From Hepsetus odoe (lineage: Eukaryota; Chordata; Actinopteri; Characiformes; Hepsetidae), in contig CM029370.1 of the NCBI GenBank assembly GCA_017165825.1, positions 20,422,555 through 20,486,554 on the forward strand: a stretch of 64,000 bases of DNA, given 5' to 3'. Made by a program: the position numbers and the translations under genes. A model generated the notes under the pieces. It was not told where the DNA came from, searched no databases, and saw only the letters and a list, made by a program, of their open reading frames with translations. Positions 1 through 13,600 of this stretch are shown one piece after another. Each line of letters begins with the position of its first letter. The stretch's first letter is position 1.

Positions 1-693
1 TAAACTAAACTTTAGCCATGACATTATCCTGTCTAACATGACCTACTGACTGACACTTTGTATCTCACTGGTGGAAATCATACATTGTTCAAAGGTTTGA
101 ATTCATTATTTTCAATACACTTCCACCATAAAACCACTTTTCTTGCAGCTCCAGTTAAGCAGGTAATGATTTTAATTAGGTCTCAGAAAACCATTTTTAG
201 GCTTTGAACACATGTTGGCATTTCTTATTGAATATCCGAACACTTGTTGTCTCTTCAGCTTTTAATAATAATAATAATTATTATTATTTGTAATTTGTCA
301 TAATTTTACTATCACTGTTTATTTAATGTTTTTTTTTCAAAATAACTATTATTATATCAATGTTATTTTTTTATTTTGTTTTTTTAAGTAAAGACTTTAT
401 TCTTAATAAGTCAAGAAGACAACATGATTCTTAGTTCAGAATATCTTGAAAATCTATTTGCAAAAAAAATCATTACAGTTTATTGTAACTGTTTCAGTAG
501 AGTCCAATGAAGTATTGAAAACAATGAAATTGCAAAATGTTAATTCTGTCCCACAAATATATTTCTTAGTCTCTTCCTTGTCATCTTTGATGGATACTAC
601 TGCCATCAAAACTAGGCATCTAGGTATATGATATCAAAGTGAAGTGGTTGGTGAAGAAAAAGGTTTTTTTAAATGCAGCTCTTTTAAAACAAT
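1..693. other. Intronic AT-rich sequence, no gene seen
   Basis: This is part of the intron upstream of e1. It holds a short AAT/ATT palindromic run at about 264-290 and T-rich tracts near 330-390. The short open frame from 446 has no recognisable features. Confidence 0.6.
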
Positions 694-949
694 GTGAAAG
701 TGACTATTCTTGTCATTGCAATGTCACAGCACAGCACACAGTGAAGCGCAACGAAATTGGACCTCTGCATTTGACCCATGCACACAAACACCGTACAGCA
801 GTGGGCAGCTATTAAAGCGCCCGGGAAGCAGTGACGGGGATGGTACCTTGCTCAAGGGTACCTCAGGGCAACCTAGTGGTAAGGGGTTTGAACCCCCAAT
901 CGTCCAATCCTGTGGCCAACTCCCTAAACACTAGACCACTGCTGCCCCA
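694..949 (-). repeat. tRNA-headed SINE, family A, near full length
   Basis: Read on the minus strand, it begins with a tRNA-like head carrying an A-box-like TGGTCTAGTG and a B-box-like GGGTTCAAACCCC. It continues through the body TGAGGTACCCTTGAGCAAGG and ends in GTCACTTTCAC. It is the same family as the full + strand copy at 62912-63174. The head is a degraded Pol III promoter, not a tRNA gene. Confidence 0.85.
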
Positions 950-1844
950 GTGTTTGAGAACTGAAGCAAAAAATTATGTTTATAGTATAAAATGAAAACT
1001 GTAGAAACAAGACACCTTTAACACATGAAATGTAAATAATCAAAGCTTTTTATGTTTGGTTTGTAAAATTTACATTTTCCTTTTTAATGGTTGCATGCAT
1101 AATAGATTTTAAATTTGTAAGTAATTCCAAACTTGGGATGTTCAGTGTGTGGAAATAGGAAGGAAACAGCTACTGCTTATCCAGGCTTTGCGTCTCAAAA
1201 CTTGGATCAGTCACTATTTTACACTCAAAACAGTGCAACACTATGTAAACAGCAGCAGGCCTGTGTCTTAAATTTTGAACTTGTTTTGTGTGAGGCTTAC
1301 AGATCCAAGTCTAGTTTTTGTTTTTGGCAGAGAGGCAGAGAGGAGCGTTTTGATGTTTCTTACACAGAACTTTTTACCTTTACATTTAAAGACTTCTTAC
1401 TGACATTTTGAGTTTCCATGGCAATTACACAGTTATACGATAAATGAAACATTTAATTTTTAAATGTATTAGTTACAAAATTCCATTTTTATGCGTTTTG
1501 ATGTCAAAATGAATAAAAATTTCAAATATGTCAACAATGGATTTAATTCATTCCTAACACAACTGTAAACATTACCACTAATCCTCATAGATATAACTTC
1601 AGATTTAGTTGTACCATGATGTTGTGTTGTTTGAAGTTCAGTAGGAATTCTCAGTTAGTTTCAGTGGATAAGAAAGAAAGAAATGAAACTACATCCCATG
1701 TGCTGCTGATAACTGTATGGGGGAGTGTTCAGCAAGTTCGTCACTGACTGTCTTGTATGATACAAGCAGGTTATTAAAATTAAGAAGCAAGTGGACTGGA
1801 AGCTGCTTTATAAATGAAAAGGCACAAAAACAACAGGACAATGT
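950..1844. other. Intronic sequence, no gene seen
   Basis: Low-complexity AT-rich intron. A 92-codon open frame at 1133-1411 has no domain, splice or start context that I can recognise, and I treat it as chance. Confidence 0.55.
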
Positions 1845-2085
1845 AACAATGCCATTATGTCATTGTGAACACTCAACAGCATTGCACGAAGTAAAACCCT
1901 TCCTCTACATTTAACCCATTCACCCAAGTACAGCAGCAGGCAAGCATACACGCTGTGCCTGGGTAACATTTGGGGGGACAGAACATTGTACAAGGGTAAC
2001 TCAGAGTAACCTACTGGTCCACTTTTTTACATCCATGACTCCTTGATATTGTGATATTGGGGTCAAGTCCACTAAGCCGCCACTA
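1845..2085 (-). repeat. Degraded family A SINE
   Basis: The order of blocks matches the 694-949 copy: the CATTGTGAACACTCAACAGC end, a TTTAACCCATTCAC block, GTACAAGGGTAACTCAGAG, then a decayed head. There are many substitutions, so this is an old copy. Confidence 0.65.
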
Positions 2086-3291
2086 AACCCTATTTCTTCA
2101 TTAATATCATTCTTCTTCTTCTCTTCTTTTCCTTCTTTCCTTTTCTGCTGCCGTTTAGGGGTTGCCACAGCGGATCAACTTTTCTTCACTAATATCATTA
2201 ATTTATTTATAAATAAATAAATAGGTGTGTGTGTGTGTGTGTATAGACATGCACAATTTCTTTTGTAGTGCTAGCTGTTTTCAAGCAGACAATGTTATTT
2301 CTTACACTAAACATGTCAGGCTGCTAACTGTTACATGCATTTAATTATATATGTGCCTAAGGCTAGCTGATCTAGTGTCATTGTTGGCAAATGTGACCAG
2401 TAAACGGTACCACTCTGTATCAGGGTGATCTAAGGTCATTTGCCTAAAAAATTTGCATTAGATCGAAACCACAGAGCCATGACTGCATTTGACTATATAG
2501 TAGACTGACAACAAACAGGTGCCTTCGTCTTACACAAAAAAGCTCATGCTTGATCAATAGAGAATCTTTTGCTAGAGAGTAGAGCATAACATTATGATGT
2601 TTGACTTACTTTGGCATTGAAACAGATCAGATGCTGCTGAAAAACTCTGTTTATGCAGTATTTAACCTTTTTAATCACTATCAGGTCAGATACTGAAAGT
2701 CAGATATTGATATAAATATTAAAGTCAAACCCCTGCACTGATATCAGTGATTTACAGAGACAGTGTCTTTTGCAGCAACAGCAGTACGGTGATATGTCCA
2801 CACAGAAAGCCTAAGGACGTGGGATCTCTTTCCGTAAGAGGAGTCACAGTGTAATGAGTAACCGTACTGTTATAGGGAGCAGGCCTCTCCTTAATGCGTT
2901 AGAGCAGGTTGTTGGACGAAGAACAGAAAAAGTGTCTTAAAGTGCTGCATGACACTTAATGTCTCTTATACATCACTGTAATTTGCCCATGAGCCTCCTA
3001 TCTTTATCTCAATGCTAACGGCACTGCCTCCTCCTCTTTCCTTCCCGTGGCCAGCAGATGAAAGCCTGCTTTCTTGCCCAGCTCTGCACTTTTATCTGAT
3101 TAGCCAGACAGCTCCCCCTCCCCTCATGCTATATTATTGGAGTAGACAAAGTGTAAATCTTGAGCCAATCTCCTGAAAGTGAAATGTACTGCATGCCAAG
3201 CTGGAGCTGCTGCCCACCTTTCGTCAGTGGAGCAGGGAGGAAAAGGAGGGGGAGGGAGAGCTACTTAATATGCATTGGCTTTAAGAGAAAT

Positions 3292-3322
<31 letters not shown>

Positions 3323-6240
3323 CATGACTTACAGCCAGAGAGGGAGAGAAAGGAATGGACATTGACTGAACACCATGCAAAATATAAAAGAGATAAAGCT
3401 GATTTTGATGTAAATATTTATAATGTGCTATTTTCTAAAATGATAGTAAATTATTATAATTGCTGTAAAACTAGAAAATTCTTCTTTCTAATATCATTTA
3501 AATTATACTTAAAGTTCAAAGCTGTTGTAAAATACTCTATGCATACATGAATCTGTACATGTATGAATCCTTTGAATAAATCTTCAAGTTGGAAATATTT
3601 AAGAGGGTATGCTTCTGTGATTGGTCCATGATGATCCTTCTTTCACAATATCTGCAAGATATTGAATTGGTTAGAGCAATCACACTGGTTCAGGTCAGTC
3701 AAAAAATTCCCACTACCTAAATCATACGAGTGAATATTCATTTATATGCATTTTTGTGCAGTGTTTTACTCTTACAGCCACTAATGCATCAAGCATCAGA
3801 CGTGTGTCACAGTTCTAGAGTTGAACAAATTGAGATTTGTCTGACCAATATTTTAAATATTTGAATTTGAAGATCTGGGTCTGTTCATTTAGCTTAGACC
3901 TGAATATACAAATTTTTCAGGCTTGAAACTTGATCACTGAACAAGGTGTGCCAGACAGCCAATTAGAGTGTTTTATTTGTATTCTATGTGGGTGCACAGA
4001 TGTTTAGTTGCTTTTGAATAATCTGCAGGCAGTTGACTTGTGTTAAATTTTCCACTTTATAATTCAGACAATGTTGTAGCTAATATAGACTGTAATTACT
4101 TTAAACATGGTAAATAATTTATAAAACTATTGCAGCTCTCGCAGATTGAAAACTGTGAATTATGATTCTCATATAAAAATGATTCATCTTTCAGCTCTGC
4201 ATAGTTCATTTGTTTAATGAAACCATTTCACACCACATTGCTTCAGCGGATGAATGATAGACGGTTTGTTTTGATTGCATTATGAAACCTGACCTTTCTC
4301 CATGTCCAATTATTATGATCAGTCAGCATTAATAGAACAGTTGATTGCTGGTGCAGGGCCCGTCAGCAGCCCAGTGAAAAAAGCTAAATGGTCTGTAGTG
4401 GAGAGTGGTGGCTGATTTGAGGATAGACATTCAGGGGGCAGCTGCTGCTGAGAGAACCACTGCAGCTGTTTTCTGTAATGGCACAGAGACTGAACAAGGT
4501 TGTCTGGAATATAGCTGCTCCTTCTTCACATGTGGAAGACGAGAAAGATTTGAAAGAATACTTACTCTCTGGAAACAATTCACTGCAACAATGTTCCACA
4601 CAAAGTTCATTTCTTAATCCATCCATCAGTCCGTGGTCATCTGGTAGGTGGCTCTTTTGGAAAGCTTTGTTTGTTTTTTATGCTTAGGCTTTAGAAATAA
4701 AGGTTCTTAAAGGCTCCTTCAAATGACGTAAAGTAAAAGTAGCCATTAACCTACAGTATGAGCAGTTACTTTAAACTTAAAACATCTTCGAAACGTTCTT
4801 CAGAAATACATGCTGCATTTGCAAAATGATTCCATCCACTGAAAAGTCCTTTGAGGCATAATTCCAGAAAACCCTTTGTGCCACCTTTATCTTTTAAAGT
4901 GTTTGAGTAAAGTCTTTAGTCTGTCGTTTGGCATTTCTCAGCTTGAGTGTGTTTAGAATGTAAGACGCACTCATTTTCCACCAGGCACCTGGCAAGTTAT
5001 GTGGAAGTGGATTATAAATACCTCTATGACAAATCATGTCTATATCTGCACAGAGATTGTTTGTATTCGCATTCAACACTCTTCAGTCCTAAAGCATGCT
5101 CAGATTGTTTCCTCTAACGCTTTATTGTATGACACAGCGAAAGTGACAGTGGGGTACTCAGGATTAGAAAGCTGTGTGAAAATCAAATGGCAGTGCTGGG
5201 TTTGATTTTCTTTGTCTGTTTAAATATTCAGATCAGTTAGCCAGCCACCACAGAGCACAGCTCACTCTGTTCTCACTTGTTCTGAAAAGAGAAGCTGAGT
5301 TTCATTCATGAACAAAAAGAAAAGGAGGCAGCGCGAGAGGCCGGAAAATGAGTGCCTCTCATGTGCCCTGTGAATGTCTGAATGGGACTAAAATTATTCT
5401 CTGCCCTAGCCAGCCAGCATGTGGGCAACCAGTTAGAATTACACACAGTTGCATCAAGCCAGCAGGTCTCTCCTGGCATGTAAACGAAGAGTGAGGATGG
5501 CAAAGAAAGCATCCATCTGAAACCTGAGGAAGGACTCCCATAGACTTAGGCACTACAGGCCAATTAACAAGGTTAATAGGGAATCAAGGGTTTAAAAAGT
5601 AGGACTACATATCCATATCCTTTGCTGATCATAATTTATCATTTTTGTAAGACTATCTGGAAAGACTGTGATATGTTAACATGTCATTTAATAAATTGTC
5701 ATTTTCTTTTGTGAGCATTCCAAAAGCATGTCTATGTTATGATCTCCACTTAACATGGAGTAATCTGTAGCTAATATTACAGGTTGCAGTTTGTTTGTTT
5801 GTTTCTTTTCAAGTTGGTCCCCTTTACCTCATTCGCCTGGACCCCACGAGCACCTAAGAATACTATCAAAATGTTGAACTATAGATTTGTATGTCTATTT
5901 TAAGGAAAGAAGGATGTAGAAGGTTACAGGGACTCTTGTAAAATGACCGCAACGTCTTTTTGAGCTAAAGCATATCTTTGTTTTAGAAAAACACCTAGCT
6001 TGTACAATATATGAATGCTTACAGTTGTGTCTAAAACTAACTCCAAGAAGGTCTTTAAAAGACATCACTTTGGTACTGTAGTACTGAGAAATACCCTGCT
6101 AATGCCTTTGCTGAAATATATATGAGTGTATTTTCTGGTGCCAAAGGCCTGGCTCGATGAAATTTTGATGTACAACATTCTGATGTCTCCTGCTAGAGAA
6201 ACAGATTAGTTTTTATCTATATGGAACAGACCTTCTTTCT
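2086..6240. other. Intronic sequence with short simple repeats, no gene seen
   Basis: Contains a TTC/TTCC-rich tract at 2105-2150 followed by TTAGGGGTTGCCACAGCGGA, a block I recall as common in fish dispersed repeats. Also present are a GT run at 2225-2243 and a GA run at 3294-3318. Two blocks (2990-3260 and 4360-4640) look less AT-rich and free of repeats. They could be regulatory, but no comparison is possible here. Confidence 0.5.
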
Positions 6241-6242
6241 TC

Positions 6243-6290
<48 letters not shown>

Positions 6291-6338
6291 GTCTCTGTCT
6301 CTCTCTCTCTCTGTTCTCTCCCTCTCTATCTTCTCTCT

Positions 6339-6425
<87 letters not shown>

Positions 6426-6453
6426 TTTCTCTATCTCACTTTCTCTCTCTCTC
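6241..6453. repeat. Long imperfect CT microsatellite
   Basis: About 213 bp of (CT)n on the + strand, interrupted by GT, TTTCT and CACT variants. It generates artificial Ser-Leu and Arg-Glu open frames on the two strands. Confidence 0.97.
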
Positions 6454-8349
6454 ATAACCCACATGGCCATCTACTACATGACATGAAGTGCTTTGCACTT
6501 CTCTTTTTTGTAAAAGCTGAGCATGAAGTTGTTGATGCCAGTAAGTTGTCATTTGACAAATTACTCAAGTACAAAGGAGAAAGACTAAGGATAAAGAGGA
6601 ACTAGGTTTGTCTCATGGGGTAATTTTTATGCACTTGATCTTTTTATGTGTTCCACATTTAAATGAAACATTTAAATATTCAAATGAGCAAGGATCTGAA
6701 TGTTGTTTTCTTCTGTTGGACATGCCATGCATTTTTCTGCAACATGCAAAAAGCACAGATTTGCATGCCATGACCAACAGGAACAAAAAATACTGCTATC
6801 TATTACCATGGGGCTTTGAGATCTGTTTTTCATTTAAATCAACAGCTCCTTATTCACTAAGGATGGAGAGTTCAACAATCTCAAAAGGATTTGACCCAAT
6901 TTGACCACAGTTGGACTGTACTGTGGTCAAATTTATACTTCATACAAATCTATTTGTTATTTATAGCAAATTATAGTTACCCTGATACAGCTCACTGCTA
7001 CAGGCATCCTCTTTCAGACTTACCAGTAATGGCTTTAATTTAATCTTTTATAGTGTTGGCTTTGTTTGTTGGGCTGTAATGAAAGACTGAAATGTATTGT
7101 TAAGAGATTTGTAGATGAGCAGGCATGTTTGATGTGTGACATTTGCTTGTTTAGTTTTGTATTAGAGCTAATGTAGGCTTATGTAACTAGTAATGCAAGT
7201 CTCAGGTCGCCAAAAGTTTAAAATATATTACATTGTGAAACTGGCTGCACTGGTAGATAAGCATTAGCTTCATCAGTAGGACAGATAGTGATAAAAGGAC
7301 AGGTAAAACACTGTTTTATTCAAAATGCCAAATTCACCCTTGCATACCCTAATATTCTTTAAAAATCATGGAACATCAGTATTTTTTTCCTTTTCAGACC
7401 ACCTCCACCATCACTACAGCAATGGAGGAAAAACAAGACTTTGTGTGTCTCCGCTATGTGTCCTTGATTGCCCCTCAGGGAGAGAGCTACAGGAGAGGGA
7501 TTTCTGTTTAGATAATAATTGCAGCAGAGGGTATAGTTTCAGGCTACACTTTCTCACAAGTTTAGTGCTAATGATGGATTCAGAGCATTATCTTTCTTTG
7601 CTGGGAGAAGGTGGTGCAACACTGCCAAGTGCTGCTGAATATAAGTTCATTTCTGTGGGCCAGTAGAATACAGGCTATACTATTCGACAAGATATCATAT
7701 AAAGTGCTTATTTACAATGATGTATAGTAACCTTTTGATGTTTTTAGAGTGTGAAGTATATTACAGTTGCTTTTTTAGCCCCTTAAATGTGGTAGTTTTT
7801 AACACAAGCAAAATAGAAATCTATGATTTTCCTGCTTTGTTAGATCATTGTCTTCACTAAACAGCTTTGATGAGTTCAAGCAATTAAATTTGCAGACTAG
7901 AAACGACTCCATTAAAGACTTAAAGAAGGGATCAAACACAAAAATCTTTATGAAGCCTGTGGTGTAAACTCTTATTCTAAAGTCTTATAAACGGACTACT
8001 TTCTTCCACTCTGGAAGAGCAGCTGCATGTAATAGCAGGAAGTCTCTGTCATTGGGTGTTTGGGTCTTCTCTTCTTGCTGGCATAATAGTATATGACTTG
8101 CATGAGCTCTTATGGTGTTGACTCATCACTTAGCCAGTGCTGACACACACCTCAGCCCTACAGTCACCTCCCCCTTGCTATGACTATTAGCATTATTGTG
8201 GATTTGGTCTGTCAGCTCATTCACTTCTGGATCCTACTTGAACTATGCTTATAGTTAGTCACTAAAATTTAGGGGATGCACCCTGATCAGGTCACCAGTA
8301 CATCACAGGGCTAATTGCAAACCTCATTTTAATTAATTATCCAATAATA
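6454..8349. other. Intronic sequence, no gene seen
   Basis: Unique-looking AT-rich intron. The 113-codon open frame at 7325-7666 and the 98-codon frame at 6608-6904 lack recognisable domains and plausible exon boundaries. Confidence 0.5.
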
Positions 8350-8897
8350 CAGTACTGTGCAGACGTTTTAGGCAGGTGTGAAAAAATGCTGTAAACAAAG
8401 AATGCTTTCAGAAATGGAAGTGTTAATCCTTTATTTTCATCAATCAACAAAATGCAGTGAATGAACAAAAGAGAATCTAAATCAAATCAATATTTGGTGT
8501 GACCACCCTTCACCTTCAAAACAGCATCAGTTCTTCTAGGTACACTTGCACAGTTTTTGAAGGAACTCGGCTGGTCGGTTGTTCCAAACATGACTGTGTT
8601 TCAACCTCCGTGTGACATTGATGATCATCAGCGCCTGTTTGGTAAAACTGGTTGATCATACACCGACTATAATCCTACAGAATCCCTGACTTTGTGCAAG
8701 TGTACCTAGAAGAACTGATGCTGGTTTGAAGGCAAAAGGTAGTAACATCAAATATTGATTTGATTTAGATTTTTCTTTTGTTCGCTCACTTTGCATTTTG
8801 TAAATTGATAAAAATAAACAATCATATTGATATTTCTGAAAGCATTCTTTGTTTGCAGCTTTTTTTCACACCTGCCTAAAACGTTTGCACAGTACTG
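8350..8897 (-). mobile_element. Non-autonomous Tc1-like element, deletion type I
   Basis: 548-bp element bounded by CAGTACTG at both ends and flanked by TA dinucleotides (8348-8349 and 8898-8899), the Tc1/mariner target duplication. Long terminal inverted repeats of nearly 200 bp include TTTTAGGCAGGTGTGAAAAA on the left and its complement on the right. The middle keeps only short pieces of the parent element and has no transposase frame. It shares its internal structure with the copy at 16262-16787, but in reverse orientation. Confidence 0.9.
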
Positions 8898-9829
8898 TAT
8901 ACAAATTAAAAACTTTTAACGGAACTATAATGAAGTCCATTCGTTCTGTTTCCATCTTTTCAGTTACATTTGAGAATGAGGAATACAGCTACCATTCTGG
9001 CCTGTTTCATCATTGTGTTGATGGTATAATGTTAAACCTCATGATAATCATTATGCCATTGTGAATTTCAGTTGAACAAGTGGCTCAGGGGTAAGATACT
9101 CTTATGATGCTTTGCTAGATAGTATACCTTGTGTTCATTTATATCTGCACATCATTAAAGAATGCCCCCTATAAAAACACAAGAGGTCAATCACGCATTA
9201 GTTTTCTGACCTTTGTATGCGACCAGAAATCATAGTTAAGTGAAGAATGTATTGGGTTGTTGTGTCTTTTCTAGTATGTTCATATTCTTAGACGTTTGTT
9301 CCTTTTGTGATTGAAGTTTAAGTGAATAGTGTGTGCTGTCCATTGCCTGGATTCTCCTCTTCCATGCTCCATTTCTGCCTTCATTCTTAAGTGTGTCAGA
9401 AATGTAGGTCACTCATCTTTTTTCCTGTCTTCAGTCAATTCAATTTGGTAAAATGATAAGAAAGTATCAAATTTAAACGCCGCCCAAGTGCTTTGAGGCA
9501 CAGCAAGGCACAGGAGTCCGTCATACTTAAAATACCGGCTCCCCAGTGTCACTGTTCCTCGAGAGAGAGAGAAAGAGAGAGAGACTGACTGCAAGCAAAT
9601 AGGTTGCTGATGAATAAAGCAAGCGGGGAAGTTGCTGATTTTATATTAATTAAGAAAAATGGATTGATGGCAAATTGCCATATTAAAACACTTTCAGTGC
9701 ATCTTTCTTGGTTTACTGTAGCCAATTAAGTAGTGGACCAACACTGTAGTTGTAGATGCAATATGCAGCTAGCCCTAACTATATGTGAAAATTCCCAACA
9801 TATCTCCAATATTAATAAACACATACTAT
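8898..9829. other. Intronic sequence with GA microsatellite
   Basis: Mostly unclassified intron, with a GA-rich run at 9559-9585. No coding signal recognised. Confidence 0.5.
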
Positions 9830-10690
9830 ATACTCCAGCTTTGGTTTGAAGGGTGCCTCCTCCACAATGCATTTTTCATATTTTTCCTTAGTTGGTCAAT
9901 AGGATTTAGGTCAGGGCTTATAAAGGGACACTTAAGAATAGCCCACTGTGTTTTCTTTTGGTTGGTTTTAGTTGGTTTGGTTGTTGTATTGTTGATCATT
10001 GCCCTGTTGGAGGACCCATGAACTGCAGCTAAGGCTGAGATTACAGGGACTGGGCAGTATGCTCCTCTCTAGGATGCCTTGATCTCGAGTCTCGAGACAT
10101 TTTTATGTCATCCACATTATTTCTATGTTCCAGATGTATTAAATCAGCTCCAAAACATAGCAGAACCCTCTGCATATTTTACAATAGGTTTGGTGTTCTT
10201 TTCGTTGAAAGCTTCATTTTTTTCATTAATGAACATTGAGATGACGTGACTAGCCAAAAAGGTCTAGTTTTGTCTCTTCAGTACAAAGGAAACCCTCCCA
10301 GAAACTTTGCAGCTTGCAATTTAGCAAACTTCAGTCTGGCTCTTTAATGTTTTTCTTTCAATCCTTTCAGTCCTCATGGGTCTTCTTTCTCTGTGTCCAT
10401 TGTTGTTCAAAGGCAATGAACCAGGCATTTATGTACCTTGGAGTTCAGTTGGAGTGTTTTATTTAACACTTTGTCTGCCATCACTATACTTCTGATCAAT
10501 CTGGAGTTGCATTTCCTCTTGCGGCCACATCCTCCTGGGTGGCCTTTATATTTAACATTTAGCAAGATGCTGGTGCTACTAATGGAGGTTATTTGATTAG
10601 TTTGAAAGTTGACTATAATTCAGTTCATGTTTAGGGGTACCAACTAATCTGTCCAGACATTTTACAATATTTTGTCATTAAAAATAAAAG
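9830..10690 (-). pseudogene. Fossil Tc1-like transposase
   Basis: Read on the minus strand, several frames give transposase pieces in the right order: an EGSAMFW stretch near 10170, an LQQGNDQQYN stretch (compare the Tc1 QQDNDPKH motif) near 10000, and SPDLNPIDQLRKNMKNALW near 9850-9910. The frames are interrupted by stops and shifts, so no active enzyme is encoded. DDE transposases of this family cut and paste DNA at TA sites. The outer ends are not sharply visible. Confidence 0.75.
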
Positions 10691-13600
10691 AACTATATAA
10701 AAATGTATACAGTCAATCATAACAATAAATTCTTTGTTTTCATACTTTCATTGGTTTACTCTACCACATAATACAGGTGTGCAAGTATACAGAAGATTAT
10801 TGCTTTAAATTGATTTCTTTTCAGGAGGAATGAAGCTTTGCTTCAATGAGCTGTAAAGGTTCAGGCGAATTTCTCTGTGTCTATAATCCAGAGCTTTTTC
10901 AGAGCCTTAATCTTATACATCTCCACAATTGGTTTGAACTAGTTACCTGTGAGGGTCCACAATCATCATCATTCCAGCCAGAAGCTATTTTCAATCTCAT
11001 TTTCATTCGTTTTTTTATCTGAGAACTTTTTACAGGCGCGAGCTATGTGTCTTCAAAGTGATTTTATACAGATGACTTTTTGAAATGCTTTGATCCTAGA
11101 CATGGAATTCTGAAAACCCTGTATAGTCTGGGAAATTACTTTCTAGCCTTTTACTATTGTCCTAGTTTCAAAAGGACTCATAGATCCTATTTCAGCACTA
11201 TACAACAATGCTGACACCAAAATAATTGAGTTGGTTGAACAACTGCAAGTTTCTTTCGTATGAGGGAAATCTGTATACTGTATACTATGAATGTGTGCAT
11301 AAAATGATCATGATTGTTGGATCTGTGTGTGTGCTTATCTACATCTACTGAATGTTAATATTATTAGTTGCTTAAACTCAATGTTTGCAACCTGTTGGAC
11401 ATATTTGGCTGCTTGGCTAGGGCTACAAAATCTAAAACTTATTTGGCAAAATGAAGAACATTTGTCTGGACATTTGCAATTGTGAAATGCTCAGCTGGGG
11501 CCCTGAAGCATGTAGATCATTCACTCTGATAAAAAAAAAATGTAGCTTTAAGAGGACAAGCTCTGACCTAAGGGAAAAGAAGACTAATCTCTCTTGGTAA
11601 GGGAATGTAAAAGGGGATGTCTCTCCTAGGCATCAAGCTTAAGCTGGAAGATTGGTCTACAAAATGAAGTACCTGTCCCCAAGGAAGAGCAGCAAGCAGA
11701 GCAAATGGATGTGAGTGACAAGGACATGCTTTCTCTTACACAGTGGGCTTCTTCTAGAACCTTCTTACCTCCTGGGAATTTATGTCATTGACTGATAGAG
11801 TGGGGGTGTCATATTTGTCCCTCGCTAACCGTGAGCTGAACAAAGGCCGGGTTCACCTGCAGGCGTCCTTCAGTCAAAAAGGTTTGTCATAAGAATGGCT
11901 ACTGTGACTGTTTAGCCGCTTGACTGATGACTGTGTGCTTCAGCTTTGTGTTTGCACCCCACAAATCAGTCTTCCAACCACAGGACCTTTGAAAGAACGC
12001 AGTGGTTCAGACTGATGTGACCTGAGAGAGGTTGCCTGTTGCTTTTTTTGCTAGTTATCTTATAGTCCAGAGTGCAGCAGTGTGTGGGCAGAGCTGATAG
12101 ACTGTTATCAGGAGGGCCCACCTATTCACTCTGCTGAATTCCTGAGTTGATGCTGTTGCCCTTCACTGCACTTGCCTGCACCAGAGGAGCAAAAGAGGCA
12201 TAAAGGCATTGACACCAAGCTCTTATCTGTCACAGCAAATCCACAGATGACCAGGCACAGCTTTGAGATTCCTACTTGTGACACTGAAATAAAGAGCAAG
12301 AAAGAGCCGCTGACATGGTTGGCTGTCTCACTGAGACAGTGGCAGCAACCCGAATGAAGCTTAAAGCTGTGATTCAGTGTTTTCCCCTGGTTCCTGGTCT
12401 TTCTGTACTGTGATATTACTCCAGCCATGATCACAAGGCAAGGGTAGAGAGATCCCTGACTTTCATCTTCATAAGTACTTTATTTACTCCTATGCCTTGC
12501 TCATTGTAAGTGCTGAGATCATGTTCACTCTTCTGGCTTGTGGAATTAAGTACATTGCCAAAGAAAGGGGAGTGTGTACTCTCATTAACGTTCCTCAGAA
12601 GATTTCTCTGCACCCACCGGAGCTTCAGTGTGTCCCCTGTGATCTCAGATTGGTTGATACTATGACTGTTAGATGAGCTCATTGATTTACTAGTGAGACA
12701 GATGGAGGTTGTCACTTCAGCCACAGAGAATAATCTTTCGATAGCTGTAAATATGCCAACAGAGAAAACAAACATTAACACCAGCCTTTCGCAAGCAGAA
12801 CAAAAAAAAGTGTGGCCTTCCTCAAGCATACTCATATCAGAATCAATGACATTTGGCCATGGAAACTGACCTGTAGTTAGGTTCTTCTGGTTTATTGGAG
12901 AGAACAGTACAGTGTGAAGTCCCTCTTGCTCTTGTTTTTTTAAAAGCATGCTCTGGAAATGGGCCCACAACACATGATACTCTGTTTAACAGGGTTTATT
13001 TTGGACCTGTAAAGGCTAAGAAGCAGGCTGTGTCATAACTTGCAGGACCAATTTAGGCCCCAATACATAGAGATGTCTGTCTGCCCCCTCTTGCACCAAA
13101 CCAGACCTAGCACTGTTTTAAAACTCCAAAATACGGACTTTTCGGGGTACCTCCTGGAGCATTTGACTGAAAAAGTGTTTTTTACATTTTATTGAATTAT
13201 TATTTGTTTTTGTGGATAGCTAAATTTTGACATCACGTCTCAGTTTTATAAAGCTTTGATGATATGAATTTGATAAGTGGACAGAAAAAAGAGAAAAAGA
13301 TAACTTTTTAAATATTACATATAGTTTCTATTGTGACAAAAAATGTAAAAGTGCAACTTTATTGATTATAATGCAGCTCTAATATAGTTGAAAATAAAGT
13401 GCACTTTATGTAATTAATTATACAAATTCACAATTAAACCTGTAGTAAAACAAACATAGCGACTCTAAATGTAACAGGTTTTGTTGTTTTGTGCTTTTAG
13501 CAGACATTAAATTAAATGCTGATATTATCAACAGGAAGCAAAGCTTTGGAAGAAAGACCGCAAATTCTTGTATCAGTAGAGAATGGTGTTTGTCCTTGAG

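Noticed and set aside
4384..4626. Overlapping 70-80-codon frames on both strands
   Set aside because: No domain, splice site or codon pattern supports coding on either strand.
6217..6457. Open frames of Ser-Leu repeats (+) and Arg-Glu repeats (-)
   Set aside because: They are translations of the CT microsatellite, with no independent coding evidence.
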